Assembly: GCF_008923365.1 (NCBI RefSeq)
Contig: NZ_WBMR01000004.1
Coordinates: 1 to 64,000 of the forward strand
Direction of reading: 5' to 3'
Origin: Actinomadura montaniterrae
GTDB taxonomy: Bacteria > Actinomycetota > Actinomycetes > Streptosporangiales > Streptosporangiaceae
DNA length: 64,000 nucleotides
Shown here: piece after piece, positions 52,422 through 62,400 of the stretch
How the letters are laid out: each line of letters begins with the position of its first letter
How positions within the stretch are numbered: position 1 is the first letter of the stretch
Notes under the pieces: generated by a model
The model's input: only the letters and a program-made list of their open reading frames with translations
Told to the model about the DNA's origin: nothing
Databases searched by the model: none
Position numbers and translations under genes: made by a program

Positions 52422-53233
52422 GTATCGATCTCCGTTCGTTCAGGGGGTGTCCGTGCTGGTCACAGACCCTGACGAGAACGCGCGGCGCCCTAATAGCAAG
52501 GCTCATGGCCTGACCTCCGATGAAGCCGTTCGCGATCTCAGCGACGCGCACGGTTCCGGTCTTGCGCAATGAGAGCTCAGAGCTCGGAACTCCGCTGAGG
52601 TATGGACCGTGCGAGCGGGCTGCAACCACGACCAGCAAGTGCACCGCAAGGCGGCGGCGAGGGGGCGGACGTTCCGCAACGTCTCTCGTCAGACGCTGAT
52701 CAACAAGCGGACCTCCGGCCTGCCATCCACGCCAGGACGTAAGCGGCGAACGGTCCGAAGCGGGTCAGGCTGCCCGTCTGCGCATGGGCTTCAGCACCGG
52801 GATGTTCCAAGGCATCCCTGCCCCGCCTCAGGCCGTTCGAGCTCTATTAGGGTGTTCCAGCAGCCGGAGCGACCACCAGCCTTTACCCGGGAAGCGATCA
52901 CGCAGCTCGTGGGGAGTGATCTCCGAGGTTCGGTGTTCGACGAGGTCAGCGGTACTCGTGAACGGCCCTGGCGAGCATGTCCGGCAGCGACTGGAGGGCT
53001 TGGAGGTGATGGTCAGCGGCCGACGCCAGTGAAGTTGACGCTGACGCCGATCCCGACTGGGATCGCCGCCGACACTCCGCCCGGCACGAGGCCAGCGCCG
53101 GGTCGGCGGAGGAAGTGCCGTTGCCAGGGGGACGCGGCCATGGACTCGGCCCGTGGCGCTTTTCGGCACGGTCCGTTCCAAGTGAGATCCGACCCGGCTC
53201 ATGAGGGTGTCCCGCGAACCTCGATCTCGAACG
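52422..53233. other. 800-bp region without a supported gene
   Basis: Long open frames exist here but none has a family pattern or a good start. A leftward stretch near 52,860-52,960 encodes EHRTSEITPHELRDRFPGKG, which looks protein-like but is isolated. The region separates the IS cluster from the next leftward operon. Confidence 0.3.
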
Positions 53234-54148
53234 TTAGGGCTTCATGTGCCAGGGGACGGTCGGCGCGTTGGTCCTCAGGGAGCTCAGGCGGTGTTTGAGT
53301 TCTTGGCGGGAGAAGGGGTCGCCGGGGGCGTTGCGGATGTGGATGCCAATGGCGTAGACGTCGCGGATCTGCATGAGGGTCTCGTAGCCGGCCCACTCCC
53401 GCAGGTCGTAGCCGTAGGCGGTGGCGAAGGTGTCGACGTCGGTTCGGGAGAGGCCGAAGCGGCGCTGGCCGTGGTAGCTGTGGATGAGGTCCCATTCGCG
53501 CGGGCCGATGGCGACGCTGTCCCAGTCTCCGAGGACTACGTGACCGTCTTGGTGGCGTAGCAGGTTGTCGATCCAGGCGTCCCCGTGGACGAGCGTGGGC
53601 GGGGAGGTGAAGGGCAGTGCCCTCCATGCGTCGGTGAGGTGGGCGATGCGGGTGGTCAGCCATGCTTGGTCGGCCGGGGTGAGGACGCCGGGGTGGAGCT
53701 GGACGGTGGCGCGGATGCTGGCCAGCGGGTCGGTCAGGGACCGGACGGGGAACGGCGGAGGCGGGCTGTTGTGGAGGTCGCGCAGTAGGTGGCCGAGGTC
53801 GGTGGTGCTGACGCCGGTGGCTGAGCTCGGGACGTAGCGCCAGAAGGTGGCGGTGACGCCGTCGACGGCCACGGGCTGCGTGGTGATTTCGTCTGCGGGT
53901 TCGACGGTGGGGAAGCCTCGGTCGGCGAGCCAGCGTGTCACGGCGAGGACCGCGGGGAGCCGTTCGGCAGCGTTGGGGGCGGTGGCGATGCGGACGATGA
54001 TCGGCGCCTGCAATTTGAAGACCGCATTGCTGCGCAGCCGGAGCAGTTCCGCGCCGGTGGTGTCGAGGCCAACGAGGTCGCACACCTCGGTCAGGGCAGC
54101 GTGCGCGCGTCGGCGTAGATCGGTGGCGCCGGTCAGCTGGTTAGGCAT
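53234..54148 (-). CDS. Aminoglycoside phosphotransferase-family kinase
   Basis: 304 aa. APH fold: KLQAPIIVRIA (ATP-binding lysine strand replaced by the RIA segment), LVHGDAWIDNLLRHQDGHVVLGDWDSVAIG near residue 190, with catalytic Asp in HGDAWIDN and metal-binding DWD. It phosphorylates a small hydroxylated substrate, not necessarily an antibiotic. Its start overlaps the stop of the upstream XRE/TPR regulator by 8 bp, so the two form an operon. Confidence 0.87.
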   Translation of the reverse strand: MPNQLTGATDLRRRAHAALTEVCDLVGLDTTGAELLRLRSNAVFKLQAPIIVRIATAPNAAERLPAVLAVTRWLADRGFPTVEPADEITTQPVAVDGVTATFWRYVPSSATGVSTTDLGHLLRDLHNSPPPPFPVRSLTDPLASIRATVQLHPGVLTPADQAWLTTRIAHLTDAWRALPFTSPPTLVHGDAWIDNLLRHQDGHVVLGDWDSVAIGPREWDLIHSYHGQRRFGLSRTDVDTFATAYGYDLREWAGYETLMQIRDVYAIGIHIRNAPGDPFSRQELKHRLSSLRTNAPTVPWHMKP

Positions 54149-55673
54149 GGTGCTGTCTGTCCATGACGGTTGGGGCGGGAGACGCTTCGAGCGCTAGGGC
54201 CTCGTCGAGGGTCTTCAGTGCCTTGTCGCGCGGGCGGTCGATGGGGACGGCGGCCCGGACATCGCGGGCCCGGACGAACACGATGCTCGTTCGCTGATCG
54301 GCGGGAAGGTCAAGCAGGGTCTGAGCGGCCAGTTCGCAGGCTTCCTTCTCGCGCTTGCCGCGGGCCAGGCCAGTGGCCTGGTCGAGTCTGATGAGCGTCG
54401 GGTCGATGCCGGGGCTGTTCACCGGGCAGAGGGCGAGGGCCGATTCGTGGACGCCCTCGGTGTGCTTGAGGCGGGGGAGGTGGGCGTAGGCGCCGCTCAT
54501 GTACAGGTAGAGGCGCTGCTCGGTGAAGTCGAAGGCGAGCGTGCCGGTGTTGCGGGTCTTGATCTTGGCGAAGAGCCGTTGGGCTTGCGCGAGTGCGGCG
54601 GTGGCGCCTGTCTGGTCTCCCAACCGGGCGAGGGCGCGGGCTTCGGCGGCTGCCGCGAGCGCGGTGGGTGAGCTGGGAGTGGCCCGTCCCAGAGCTTGGG
54701 CCTCGCGAGCCAGGTGCACGGTCTCGGCGAGGTCGCCGTAGTAGTAAGGCAGCATCGCTTCCTGGGCTCGGACGAGCGCGCGCAGCTGCGGGTCGCCGGT
54801 CTCATCAGCGGCTGTCTTGGCCGTCCCATACCAGGCGCGTGCCTGCCGGATGTCGCCGAGTTTCATCAGCGCGTCCGCGCTGAGCAGGGCGAGCGCGGCG
54901 GCCACACGGGCCAGCCGGCACTGGATCGGCCCCGGTTGCCGTTGTGCGGCGAGGTTCTGCACGTCGCTGAACTCGAGCATGAGCTGGCACAGCATCGGCA
55001 GGGGCGGGGTGGTGAGGTAGTCGCGACGGCATTGCAGAACCATCTCGTCGAGGCGGTCCATCTGGTCTTCGGTGACCGTGCCGGAGGCGAGCGTGCGGTC
55101 CATCGCGCGACGGAGCTCTTCGACCTCGGCGAGCAGCCGTCCGCTGGCAGTGCCGGGTGGGCCGGCGAGGGCGTTGTGGAACAGCGCTCGGCGGCTCAGG
55201 CTTTGGTCGGCTTCGCCTGCAGGCGCGTGCAGTGCGCTGGGGAGGAGAACCGGTACGTCCGGTGGCCGGGGCTGGGCCGGTGGGGTGCGCATGGCGGGAA
55301 CGACCACGACTTCGTTGGGCTCGTCGTCGTCGGAGTAGTCGGCGGCCAGTCCGAGCCGCACGGGGTTGGCCTTGTAGAGGCGTGCGAGCCGGTCGAGGGT
55401 GTCGGGACGGGGGCGGGCACGTCCGTTCTCCCAGGCGTTGAGCAGGTCGATGTTGGCTTGCGGTGGGTCCAGGTTCTCGCGCTCGCAGAGGCCGGCGAGT
55501 TCGTCGATGGCGACTCTGGCCGTCCAGCCGCGGGCCAGGCGGTGTGCCTTCAGCAGGCTCACTCCACAGCAGCCATGGATCGCCTGCACCAGCTGCCAGG
55601 TGCTCCAGGATTCGTGTCCGGCGCGTTCGCGCCACCGCCGGGCGCAGGAAGGGGTGTGCTCTCCTCGGGCCAT
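54141..55673 (-). CDS. XRE-HTH regulator with tetratricopeptide-like C-terminus
   Basis: 510 aa from ATG at 55673. N-terminal HTH (residues about 20-110, ending LNAWENGRARPRPDTLDRLARLYKANPVRLGLAADYSD). The rest is helical TPR-like repeats (DIRQARAWYGTAKTAADETG, LAREAQALGRATPSSPTALA, RLFAKIKTRNTGTLAFDFTE). Such regulators control antibiotic production and development in Streptomyces and often sense peptides or partner proteins. It is divergent from an ATP-binding anti-sigma-like gene. Confidence 0.78.
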   Translation of the reverse strand: MARGEHTPSCARRWRERAGHESWSTWQLVQAIHGCCGVSLLKAHRLARGWTARVAIDELAGLCERENLDPPQANIDLLNAWENGRARPRPDTLDRLARLYKANPVRLGLAADYSDDDEPNEVVVVPAMRTPPAQPRPPDVPVLLPSALHAPAGEADQSLSRRALFHNALAGPPGTASGRLLAEVEELRRAMDRTLASGTVTEDQMDRLDEMVLQCRRDYLTTPPLPMLCQLMLEFSDVQNLAAQRQPGPIQCRLARVAAALALLSADALMKLGDIRQARAWYGTAKTAADETGDPQLRALVRAQEAMLPYYYGDLAETVHLAREAQALGRATPSSPTALAAAAEARALARLGDQTGATAALAQAQRLFAKIKTRNTGTLAFDFTEQRLYLYMSGAYAHLPRLKHTEGVHESALALCPVNSPGIDPTLIRLDQATGLARGKREKEACELAAQTLLDLPADQRTSIVFVRARDVRAAVPIDRPRDKALKTLDEALALEASPAPTVMDRQHHA

Positions 55674-55949
55674 CCGCTCTCCCAACGATGTTCCACCGAG
55701 GTCGGTTGACGCTGTCCGTCCAGCGTAAGCGGCTCTGACAGGGCTCGATGTGAACCTGTCCGCCTTGCGGTGTTTTCTCGTGGGCCAGCCACGGTTTCCG
55801 GAGAGCTTTCCGTAGTCGCACCACGGTTTCCGCTGAGTCGCGGACCAACTGCGATTGGCCGAACCATAACCCTGCGTCACTGTGCTGTCACACATGCAGG
55901 GTCGGGCCGTCGGAGGTCGAGACCCGTGACCCCCATAGGAGGTGCGACC

Positions 55950-56492
55950 GTGGCGGAGCCCAGCAGATATTGCTTGGACCTGATGGCCGGGCCTGGAGCC
56001 GAGTCGCCGATCAGCGAGCAGGCGCGGTCGAGCCATCACCTCGTCGCCCACGCGCTACCCGACGCGAAGGCCGCGCGCCGGGCCCGGCAGATCGTTCGCG
56101 AGGTCCTCCGGGACGCCGGTGTCGACGAGCCGGCCGTCGGGGATGCGGAGCTGGCCGTCGGTGAACTGGCAGCCAACGCCGTCTCCCACGCGGAGGGGCC
56201 GTACGAGATCCGCTTCGTCGTGGCAGGCGGACGGCCGATCTGGTGCGAGGTCATCGACAGCGACAGCGATCTGGTCGGCATCCCGGAAGTGTTCGCGAAG
56301 CTCCATCAGGACGCCTCTCTCGATGGCCCTGCGCACGCCGACGAGATGCCGCAGGAGAGCGGGCACGGTCTGGCGATCGTGCACCGGCTCGCGGGCGGAC
56401 GGTGCCGGGCGTACCCGACGATCATCTGCGCGACCGGGCGCCCCGGCAAAGCCGTGGCGTTCGCGCTCCCTGGCGGTGGCTGTTCGTTCTGA
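55950..56492 (+). CDS. ATP-binding protein, RsbW/SpoIIAB-like anti-sigma kinase type
   Basis: 180 aa from GTG at 55950 with AGGAGG seven bases upstream. GHKL fold: HALPDAKAARRARQIVREVL, N-box VGELAANAVSHA near residue 70, and G-box SGHGLAIVHRLAGGRCRA near residue 135. Such proteins in actinomycetes often stand next to Scr1/DUF6879 gene pairs. It begins the rightward run leading to the lanthipeptide genes. Confidence 0.85.
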   Translation: MAEPSRYCLDLMAGPGAESPISEQARSSHHLVAHALPDAKAARRARQIVREVLRDAGVDEPAVGDAELAVGELAANAVSHAEGPYEIRFVVAGGRPIWCEVIDSDSDLVGIPEVFAKLHQDASLDGPAHADEMPQESGHGLAIVHRLAGGRCRAYPTIICATGRPGKAVAFALPGGGCSF

Positions 56493-56616
56493 CCCGTCCA
56501 CCCCTAGACCCCAGGACCGGCGGTGCGAACCGAGGCTTCCCTCCCGGAGCCTGCCCCCGTGGGTTCCGCCGCCGGTCCTGGCTTCCCTACTGCGATTGAC
56601 GGAGGAGTTCTCCTCG

Positions 56617-56991
56617 GTGAGCACGCCAAATGAGTCGGCTTCCGGCTCGCATCGGCAGCCGTCAGGGCTGCTGCAGACCCTCGCAGGCCCGCTCGTGAAA
56701 CGTGGCTGGACCTGTTCGCTTGTCGTTCAAGAACGACCGGTGCTCCGGGTCTGGCCTCCTGACACCCATCCAGACCCGGAAAGGATGGCGGAGATCATCG
56801 TCTGCGGCGACGTGGGCAGGGCGTACTTCGCCTACTGGCGCAGCCCGAACCGCCAGATCGCCCCGGCGAGAGATGCCGAACGCGCTGTCCGGGCGATCGT
56901 GCACGTCCACGGCGGCACGGTTTCTCCACCGCCGGCGATCCCGCCTGGCCTGATCGCGCTCTTCTCAGGCCCGGACGGTGAGCACCCATGA
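56617..56991 (+). CDS. Unknown small protein
   Basis: 124 aa from GTG at 56617 (GGAGGAG nine bases upstream). Central sequence is GLLQTLAGPLVKRGWTCSLV, VGRAYFAYWRSPNRQIAPAR, then AVRAIVHVHGGTVSPPP. An alpha/beta fold is likely; no family recognised. Stop overlaps the next ATG (ATGA), indicating an operon. Confidence 0.65.
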   Translation: MSTPNESASGSHRQPSGLLQTLAGPLVKRGWTCSLVVQERPVLRVWPPDTHPDPERMAEIIVCGDVGRAYFAYWRSPNRQIAPARDAERAVRAIVHVHGGTVSPPPAIPPGLIALFSGPDGEHP

Positions 56992-57278
56992 TCGACGCAG
57001 CTGAAGCCTGGCGGCGCGCCCGTGTTCGGTGGCCCTGCAGCGATCAGGAGCCGACCCTCATCCACATCCGGGAGTTCGGGGACGGCTTCCTGGCGATCCC
57101 GGTCCAGGTGGTGATGCCTGAGCCGCCTCCTATCCCGACGGCCGAGACCCCTGTCGGCCTTGTCGTCGACAAGGCCAGCGGCGCTGTCACTCGTTGGCCG
57201 CTGCTGCCGCTGCCCGTACTGGCTCTTCAGTACCGCCGCTACCAGAACGGGCAGCCGATGACCTTCGACGATGCCTGA
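56988..57278 (+). CDS. Unknown small protein
   Basis: 96 aa, ATGA-overlapping the preceding gene. Sequence IHIREFGDGFLAIPVQVVMP then TPVGLVVDKASGAVTRWPLL suggests a short all-beta domain like the immunity-type SUKH/Imm proteins often seen with Scr1 systems, but I do not assign it. Confidence 0.6.
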   Translation: MIDAAEAWRRARVRWPCSDQEPTLIHIREFGDGFLAIPVQVVMPEPPPIPTAETPVGLVVDKASGAVTRWPLLPLPVLALQYRRYQNGQPMTFDDA

Positions 57279-57425
57279 AGGGGCTCAACGTCTCGGCGCC
57301 GTCCTCGTCGAACTTCGTCTTGGTCAGCGGCCGACTCGGATGCGGGTTGACGGCGGTTCAGGGGTGGGCGAAGGTCGAGCGGGCGGCGGTCACTCTTGGT
57401 CACACTCACGACGCTGGAGGACGTC

Positions 57426-57692
57426 ATGCGGCTAAGTTTCGTTGGTATCACCCCGGACACTCCGAAGAACGAGTGCCCGGCGGTGTACGTCGATGAGGAC
57501 ACCGGAGACGTGTGGTTCCAGGGCGAGCAGGTCACCGACCCGCAGGCCTTGGCCGAGGTCGATGGGCACAGTCCGATCGGCCCTGACGAGGTGGTGGTCA
57601 AGCTGCCGCCGGTGATGAAGGACATCATCCTGGAGGCGATCAATGGCACGTACGAGCGGGGAAGGCGCGGGCCAGGCCGGCACGGGGAATGA
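57426..57692 (+). CDS. Unknown small protein
   Basis: 88 aa from ATG at 57426 (GGAGG six bases upstream). MRLSFVGITPDTPKNECPAV then DEDTGDVWFQGEQVTDPQAL is a pattern I associate with small genes beside DUF6879/Scr1 pairs, often annotated only as hypothetical. Its 3' end overlaps the DUF6879 gene by 50 bp. The 57279-57425 gap has no other gene. Confidence 0.7.
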   Translation: MRLSFVGITPDTPKNECPAVYVDEDTGDVWFQGEQVTDPQALAEVDGHSPIGPDEVVVKLPPVMKDIILEAINGTYERGRRGPGRHGE

Positions 57693-58212
57693 CGGGCCGG
57701 ACGGGACCGTCCCGGAGTCGTTCACGTCGCTGCTGACCGGGTGCCGGCGATCGGCCGTGCACCTGGAGCAGCGCGACATCTACACGCCGGAGGACCCGGA
57801 CTATCTCCGCTGGCGGGACGGGGACCGGTTCGACCCTATCGAGTGGGGCCAGGACTGGATCGACCTGGTGGCGCCGCTGGTCGCTCGCGGTGTGACGGTA
57901 CGGCGCGTGCGGATTGTCTCCGAGCCGGTCACGGACTACATCGCCTACGAGCACGGGCTTACGCCGATGAACATCGCGGCGGGCGAGCAGATGAGGTGGC
58001 TGCCCCGGCGCCGGGCTTTGGATCTGGCCGTACCGGTGAACGACTACTGGGTGTTCGACGACCGGCTCGTGCAGTTCAACCACTTCGCCGGGGACGGCTC
58101 GTCGCTGGGGCCGGAGAACCGGGACGACCCTGCGCTGGTCGCCCTGTGCTCGTCGGCGTTCGAGGCGGTGTGGGAACGGGCGATCCCGCATGAGGACTAC
58201 AAGCCGTCCTGA
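57643..58212 (+). CDS. DUF6879-family protein
   Basis: 189 aa. DUF6879 signature: FTSLLTGCRRSAVHLEQRDI, VTVRRVRIVSEPVTDYIAYE, LAVPVNDYWVFDDRLVQFNH and a C-terminal VWERAIPHEDYKP. These proteins occur with Scr1-type XRE regulators, often treated as toxin/antitoxin-like pairs, though activity is unproven. Here the Scr1-type gene follows 20 bp on. Confidence 0.87.
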   Translation: MARTSGEGAGQAGTGNDGPDGTVPESFTSLLTGCRRSAVHLEQRDIYTPEDPDYLRWRDGDRFDPIEWGQDWIDLVAPLVARGVTVRRVRIVSEPVTDYIAYEHGLTPMNIAAGEQMRWLPRRRALDLAVPVNDYWVFDDRLVQFNHFAGDGSSLGPENRDDPALVALCSSAFEAVWERAIPHEDYKPS

Positions 58213-58232
58213 TTTCCGCGAGCGTTGTCGTC

Positions 58233-59090
58233 GTGCCCAACTCGCCATCATCGTCCGCGCAGGCCGCGCGACAGGCGCTCGCTGACCAGCTGAAGGAGAT
58301 CCGCACCGAGGCGCGCCTGACGGCCAAGGAACTGGCGGCCGCGGCAGGGTGGGATCGGACGAAGATCTCTCATATCGAGCACGGCCGGCGCCCGCCGTCC
58401 GCCCTCGACATCCGGACGTGGTGCCAGGTCTGCGGTGCGGAGGATCAAGCGGAAGACCTGGTGGCGTCCCTGCACGCCGCTGAGGGCATGTGGGTCGAGT
58501 GGCGGCGCATGGAGCGCGGTGGGCTGAAGCAAGCACAGGAATCGGTGCTTCCCCTTTTCGAGCGCACCCGCGTGTTCCGGACCTACTCGTCGTGGCTGCT
58601 CCCCGGGCTGCTGCAGACGGAGGACTACACGCGAGCGGTGCTGCGCGCGGTTCAGCAACGACGCGGCCTGGTGGACGACGTCGAGGCCGCCGTGGCCGTA
58701 CGGATGGAGCGTCAGCAGATCCTGCGCCGGCCAGGACGCACGTTCGCGTTCTTGGTGGAGGAGTCGGTTCTGCGGACCGGGGTCGGCGGGCCGGACGTGA
58801 TGCTGCGCCAGCTCGACCATCTGGCGCGGGTGGGGTCGATGCCGTCGGTGTCGTTCGGAATCGTCCCGATGAGAAGCGACCGGGTAACACGGCCTGTCGA
58901 GGACTTCTGGATCCACGACGCCGAGGAGGTCAGCGTGGAGCTGGTGTCCGGCTACCTCACCATCACCCACCCGCGCGAGATCGCCATGTACGCGCAGATC
59001 TTCACGGCACTGGCCGATGCCGCCGTCTATGGGCTGCGAGCGCGTCGCCTGATCGATGCGGCGCGCCGTGCGGTCGCTGCCCAAAGGTGA
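58233..59090 (+). CDS. Scr1-family XRE regulator (DUF5753)
   Basis: 285 aa from GTG at 58233. HTH at residues about 15-70 (ADQLKEIRTEARLTAKELAA, TKISHIEHGRRPPSALDI) followed by DUF5753: TYSSWLLPGLLQTEDYTRAV, VAVRMERQQILRRPGRTFAF, VMLRQLDHLARVGSMPSVSF and a C-terminal helix. Such regulators are abundant in mycelial actinomycetes. It ends 123 bp before the lanthipeptide precursor and may control it. Confidence 0.9.
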   Translation: MPNSPSSSAQAARQALADQLKEIRTEARLTAKELAAAAGWDRTKISHIEHGRRPPSALDIRTWCQVCGAEDQAEDLVASLHAAEGMWVEWRRMERGGLKQAQESVLPLFERTRVFRTYSSWLLPGLLQTEDYTRAVLRAVQQRRGLVDDVEAAVAVRMERQQILRRPGRTFAFLVEESVLRTGVGGPDVMLRQLDHLARVGSMPSVSFGIVPMRSDRVTRPVEDFWIHDAEEVSVELVSGYLTITHPREIAMYAQIFTALADAAVYGLRARRLIDAARRAVAAQR

Positions 59091-59213
59091 CCTGTCACAT
59101 CCGGTCACACTCGTCGACCGGCCCAGGGTTGCCTTCCTAACGTCGCACTGCGCGGGTTCCCCCGCGCCTCGAAGGGCGGATCTCACCGCCAAGCGACGCC
59201 AAGGAGCTTCACG

Positions 59214-59390
59214 ATGGCCCCCAGCATGAACAGCCCGGCCCCGCTGTCCGGCCCCGCGACCGACTCGGACCCGTTCGACCTGGACATCCGCATCATCGAA
59301 TCCGGCGACGAGTTCGCCGCGCTCATCAACCTCACCGACGACGGCTGCGGCAGCTCCTGCCCGAGTGCATGCGCCACCAACGTCGGCTGA
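59214..59390 (+). CDS. FxLD-type lanthipeptide precursor
   Basis: 58 aa from ATG at 59214, with AAGGAG (59201-59206) seven bases upstream. Leader residues 1-40 carry the motif FDLD at 21-24 followed by IRIIES. The core TDDGCGSSCPSACATNVG has three Cys (45, 49, 53) and five Ser/Thr (T41, S47, S48, S51, T55) that LanB could dehydrate and LanC could close into (methyl)lanthionine rings. Its small size explains why it is easily missed. LanB and LanC genes follow directly. Confidence 0.88.
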   Translation: MAPSMNSPAPLSGPATDSDPFDLDIRIIESGDEFAALINLTDDGCGSSCPSACATNVG

Positions 59391-59441
59391 AGCCTCAGCG
59401 GCGACGGCGGAGCGGACGAGAGCGGACAGTGTGAGGGGTTC

Positions 59442-62400
59442 ATGGGATCCGGGGATGGGCGAGCGCTGTACCGGTGCGACGGTCCAGGCCTTGTGCGGGC
59501 CGTCCGGCATGTCGAAGTGGCCGTCCCCGACTGGCCGGACCTCACCGGCAGTTCGTCCGCTCACGTTCGCGATTGGTGCGCCTGGCTCCGGGAGGTCTGG
59601 GCTGTCGAAGCCGTGGCCGAGGCCATAGAGCACGCCAGCCCCGACCTCGCCCGAGAGGTGACCGCCGTGCGCAGTGCGAAGGCTCCTTCTGCGCGGCGAG
59701 TGCGGCGGGCCACGTTGTCGGTAGGGCGGTACCTAGTGCGGATGACTGGACGGGCGACGCCCTTCGGGCTCTTCGCCGGTGTGGCGCCGATGTCGACCGG
59801 TCCGCGATTGTCGGTGCGGTGGGGCACTGGTCACCGGGCCATCGCGCGAGCCAGCGGCCCCTGGCTCGCCGATGTCATCGCCCGGCTTGAGTCGTGCGCG
59901 CAACTCGTCGAGCGGTTGCCGGTGATGGCCAACAACCTGTGCCGCCAGCGCGGTGAGCGGCTGGTCGTTCCTCAACTGCGAGCGCCTGGCGATCAGCGGC
60001 GGGCCGTCTTGAGCGAGGTCTCTGTGCGGAACACGGCGGCTGTACAGCTGGTCGTGAGCGTCGCGTCAGGAGCGCCGGTCCTTTATCGCGAGCTGGCCGA
60101 GAAGGTATCGGCCGAGTACTCGGACGCGACCCCATCAGCGGTCGACGGGCTTCTGCTCGATCTGATTCAGCAGCGTGTACTGATCAGTGGGCTGCACGCC
60201 CCGAGCACCGTCATGAACGCACTCGGGCACCTCGTAGATCAACTCGATGCCGTGGACGCCGCTGACCTTCCTCAGGTGGCAGACCAGGTGCGCCGGCTGA
60301 AAGAGATCAGCCGAGAGCTGGAGCGCCACAACCGCGCCGCTTCCGTCGAGGAGGCGAGAACGGGCCGAACTGCCCTGGCCGAGCGGATGACCACACTCAG
60401 CGGCTCGCCGCGACCCCTGGCGGTCGATCTACGGCTCGACTGCGAGCTGGCTCTCCCACCCCAGATCGAGCGGGAGGCGGAGGTGGCAGCCTCGGCCCTG
60501 GCACGCCTGACCGCGCATCCGTTCGGCACCGAGGCCTGGCAGAGGTATCACGCGCGGTTCTTCGAGCGCTACGGAGTCGGGACGCTAGTGCCGGTTCTGG
60601 AGCTGGTGAACCCAGGTGTCGGTCTCGGCTTCCCCGACGGGTACCCGGGGTCGCCCGGGGAGCAGCGCTCGCCGTTATCCAGGCGGGACGAACGGCTCAC
60701 GGAACTCGCACAGACCGCGGCCCTGGACGGGCAACGCGAGGTCGTTCTCGACGACGCTTCAATAGCCGGGATCGCCGGCTCGGACGAGACCAGGGCGAGG
60801 TGGCCCGCGGATCTGGAGATCTGCTTCCGGATCTTGGCCGCTTCGAAGAACGCCATCGAGCGCGGCGCGTTCGATCTGCAAGTCGTCACGGTCTCGCGAG
60901 GCATCGACACCATGGTCGGCCGCTTCGTCGACCTCATCTGGCCGTCGGGACGAGAGCCGACGCGCGGCGAGACTGCCGACGAAGCTCTACCTGTCCAACT
61001 GTCATTTGCTCCGCTCAGCTTGCGAGCCGCGGACGTCACCCGCGTCCCTGAACTGCTCCCTTCCGTGCTCAGCCTTGGCGAGCACCGGCAGCCGGGACGC
61101 ACTGATGTGCGGCTGGAGGACCTTGCTGTGGGGTGTGATGATGAGCGGCTCTACCTTGCGTCGCTCAGTCGTCGTCGGCGGGTTTCCCTGAGGCTGCCGC
61201 ACGCCTTGGATCTCCGCACCGCAACGCCGCCGCTGGCGCGGTTCCTGCTGGAGGTGGGGCGGGCGCAGAACGCGGTGGTCACGGGGTTCAACTGGGGTTC
61301 GGCTCGCTCCCTTCCCTTCCTGCCGCAGATACGTCACCGGCGCGCGATCCTGTCACCTGCCCGCTGGACGCTCGATACCTCCGAATTCGCAGAGGGTGAC
61401 GTTCCATGGCGAGACTCATTTGAGGGTTGGCGTACTCGGCGCCAGCTCCCCAAGCATGTGGCCCTCGCCGACGGTGACCAACGGTTGTGGCTCGACCTCG
61501 ACCACGAGGGACACATCCAGTTGCTGCAAGCGCATCAGCAGCGGGGTGGGCGGACGGTGCTGGAGGAGGCGTCCGGCAGCGAGGCCTTCGGCTGGTTCGG
61601 CGGACGTCCCCACGAGATCGTCCTGCCCCTCAGGAGGAGCGGGTCGGCGCCACGGCGATCGATGTCATCTGGCATCGCGGCCTGCGTTTCCACACGCGAA
61701 GACGGCTATCTTCCGGGCGCCTCACGGTGGCTCTACATCAAGTTGTACGGAGACCCGAGCCGGCAGAACGAGATCCTCGCGGAACGCCTTCCCGAGCTGT
61801 GGTCGAGATGGGAGGAGGACCCAACCTGGTGGTTCATCCGGTACCGCGCCCCCGAACCACAGCTACGGCTCCGGGTCGCATTGCCCGACGCTCGCGACTT
61901 CGGGACGGCCGCGCGTCACGTGAGTAACTGGGCGGCCGACCTTCGAAAGGACGGCCTGGTGCGCGACCTGCAGTTCGCCGTCCACTACCCGGAGCGGGGC
62001 CGTTGGGGAGACGGCGACACGATGAGGTCCGCCGAGGCTGTGTTCGCGGCCGACTCTCGAGCCGTATGCGTGCAACTGAGGGAAGCGAGGCAACTGCACC
62101 CGCAGGCGCTTGTAGCTGCCCAGTTCGTCGCGATGGCAGCGGCCTTTCACGGCTCCGCCCGGCTGGGCATGAGGTGGTTGATCGAATACGCCAACGCCGA
62201 GGAGGTCGTGTCCGCGCCGCGGGACGTCCTGACCGAGTCGGTGCGTCTCGCTGACCCTATGGATTCCTGGTCAGCCCTGCGTGCGGAACCGGGCGGCGAG
62301 GCGATCGTCCGGGCGTGGGCGGAACGGGATCATGCTTTGGCGAACTACCGCTCCTTCGTGGCAGACGAACCCAGCATCAGCATGAATTCGGTCGCCTCGT

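Noticed and set aside
52609..53298. 229-codon rightward frame after the IS cluster
   Set aside because: No ribosome site, no family pattern, residue composition like random high-GC translation.
53234..54148. Antibiotic resistance gene
   Set aside because: APH-fold kinases have many substrates; context is a regulator, not a resistance cassette, so no drug is assigned.
55770..55949. N-terminal extension of the ATP-binding protein
   Set aside because: No family similarity, and AGGAGG lies seven bases before GTG at 55950.
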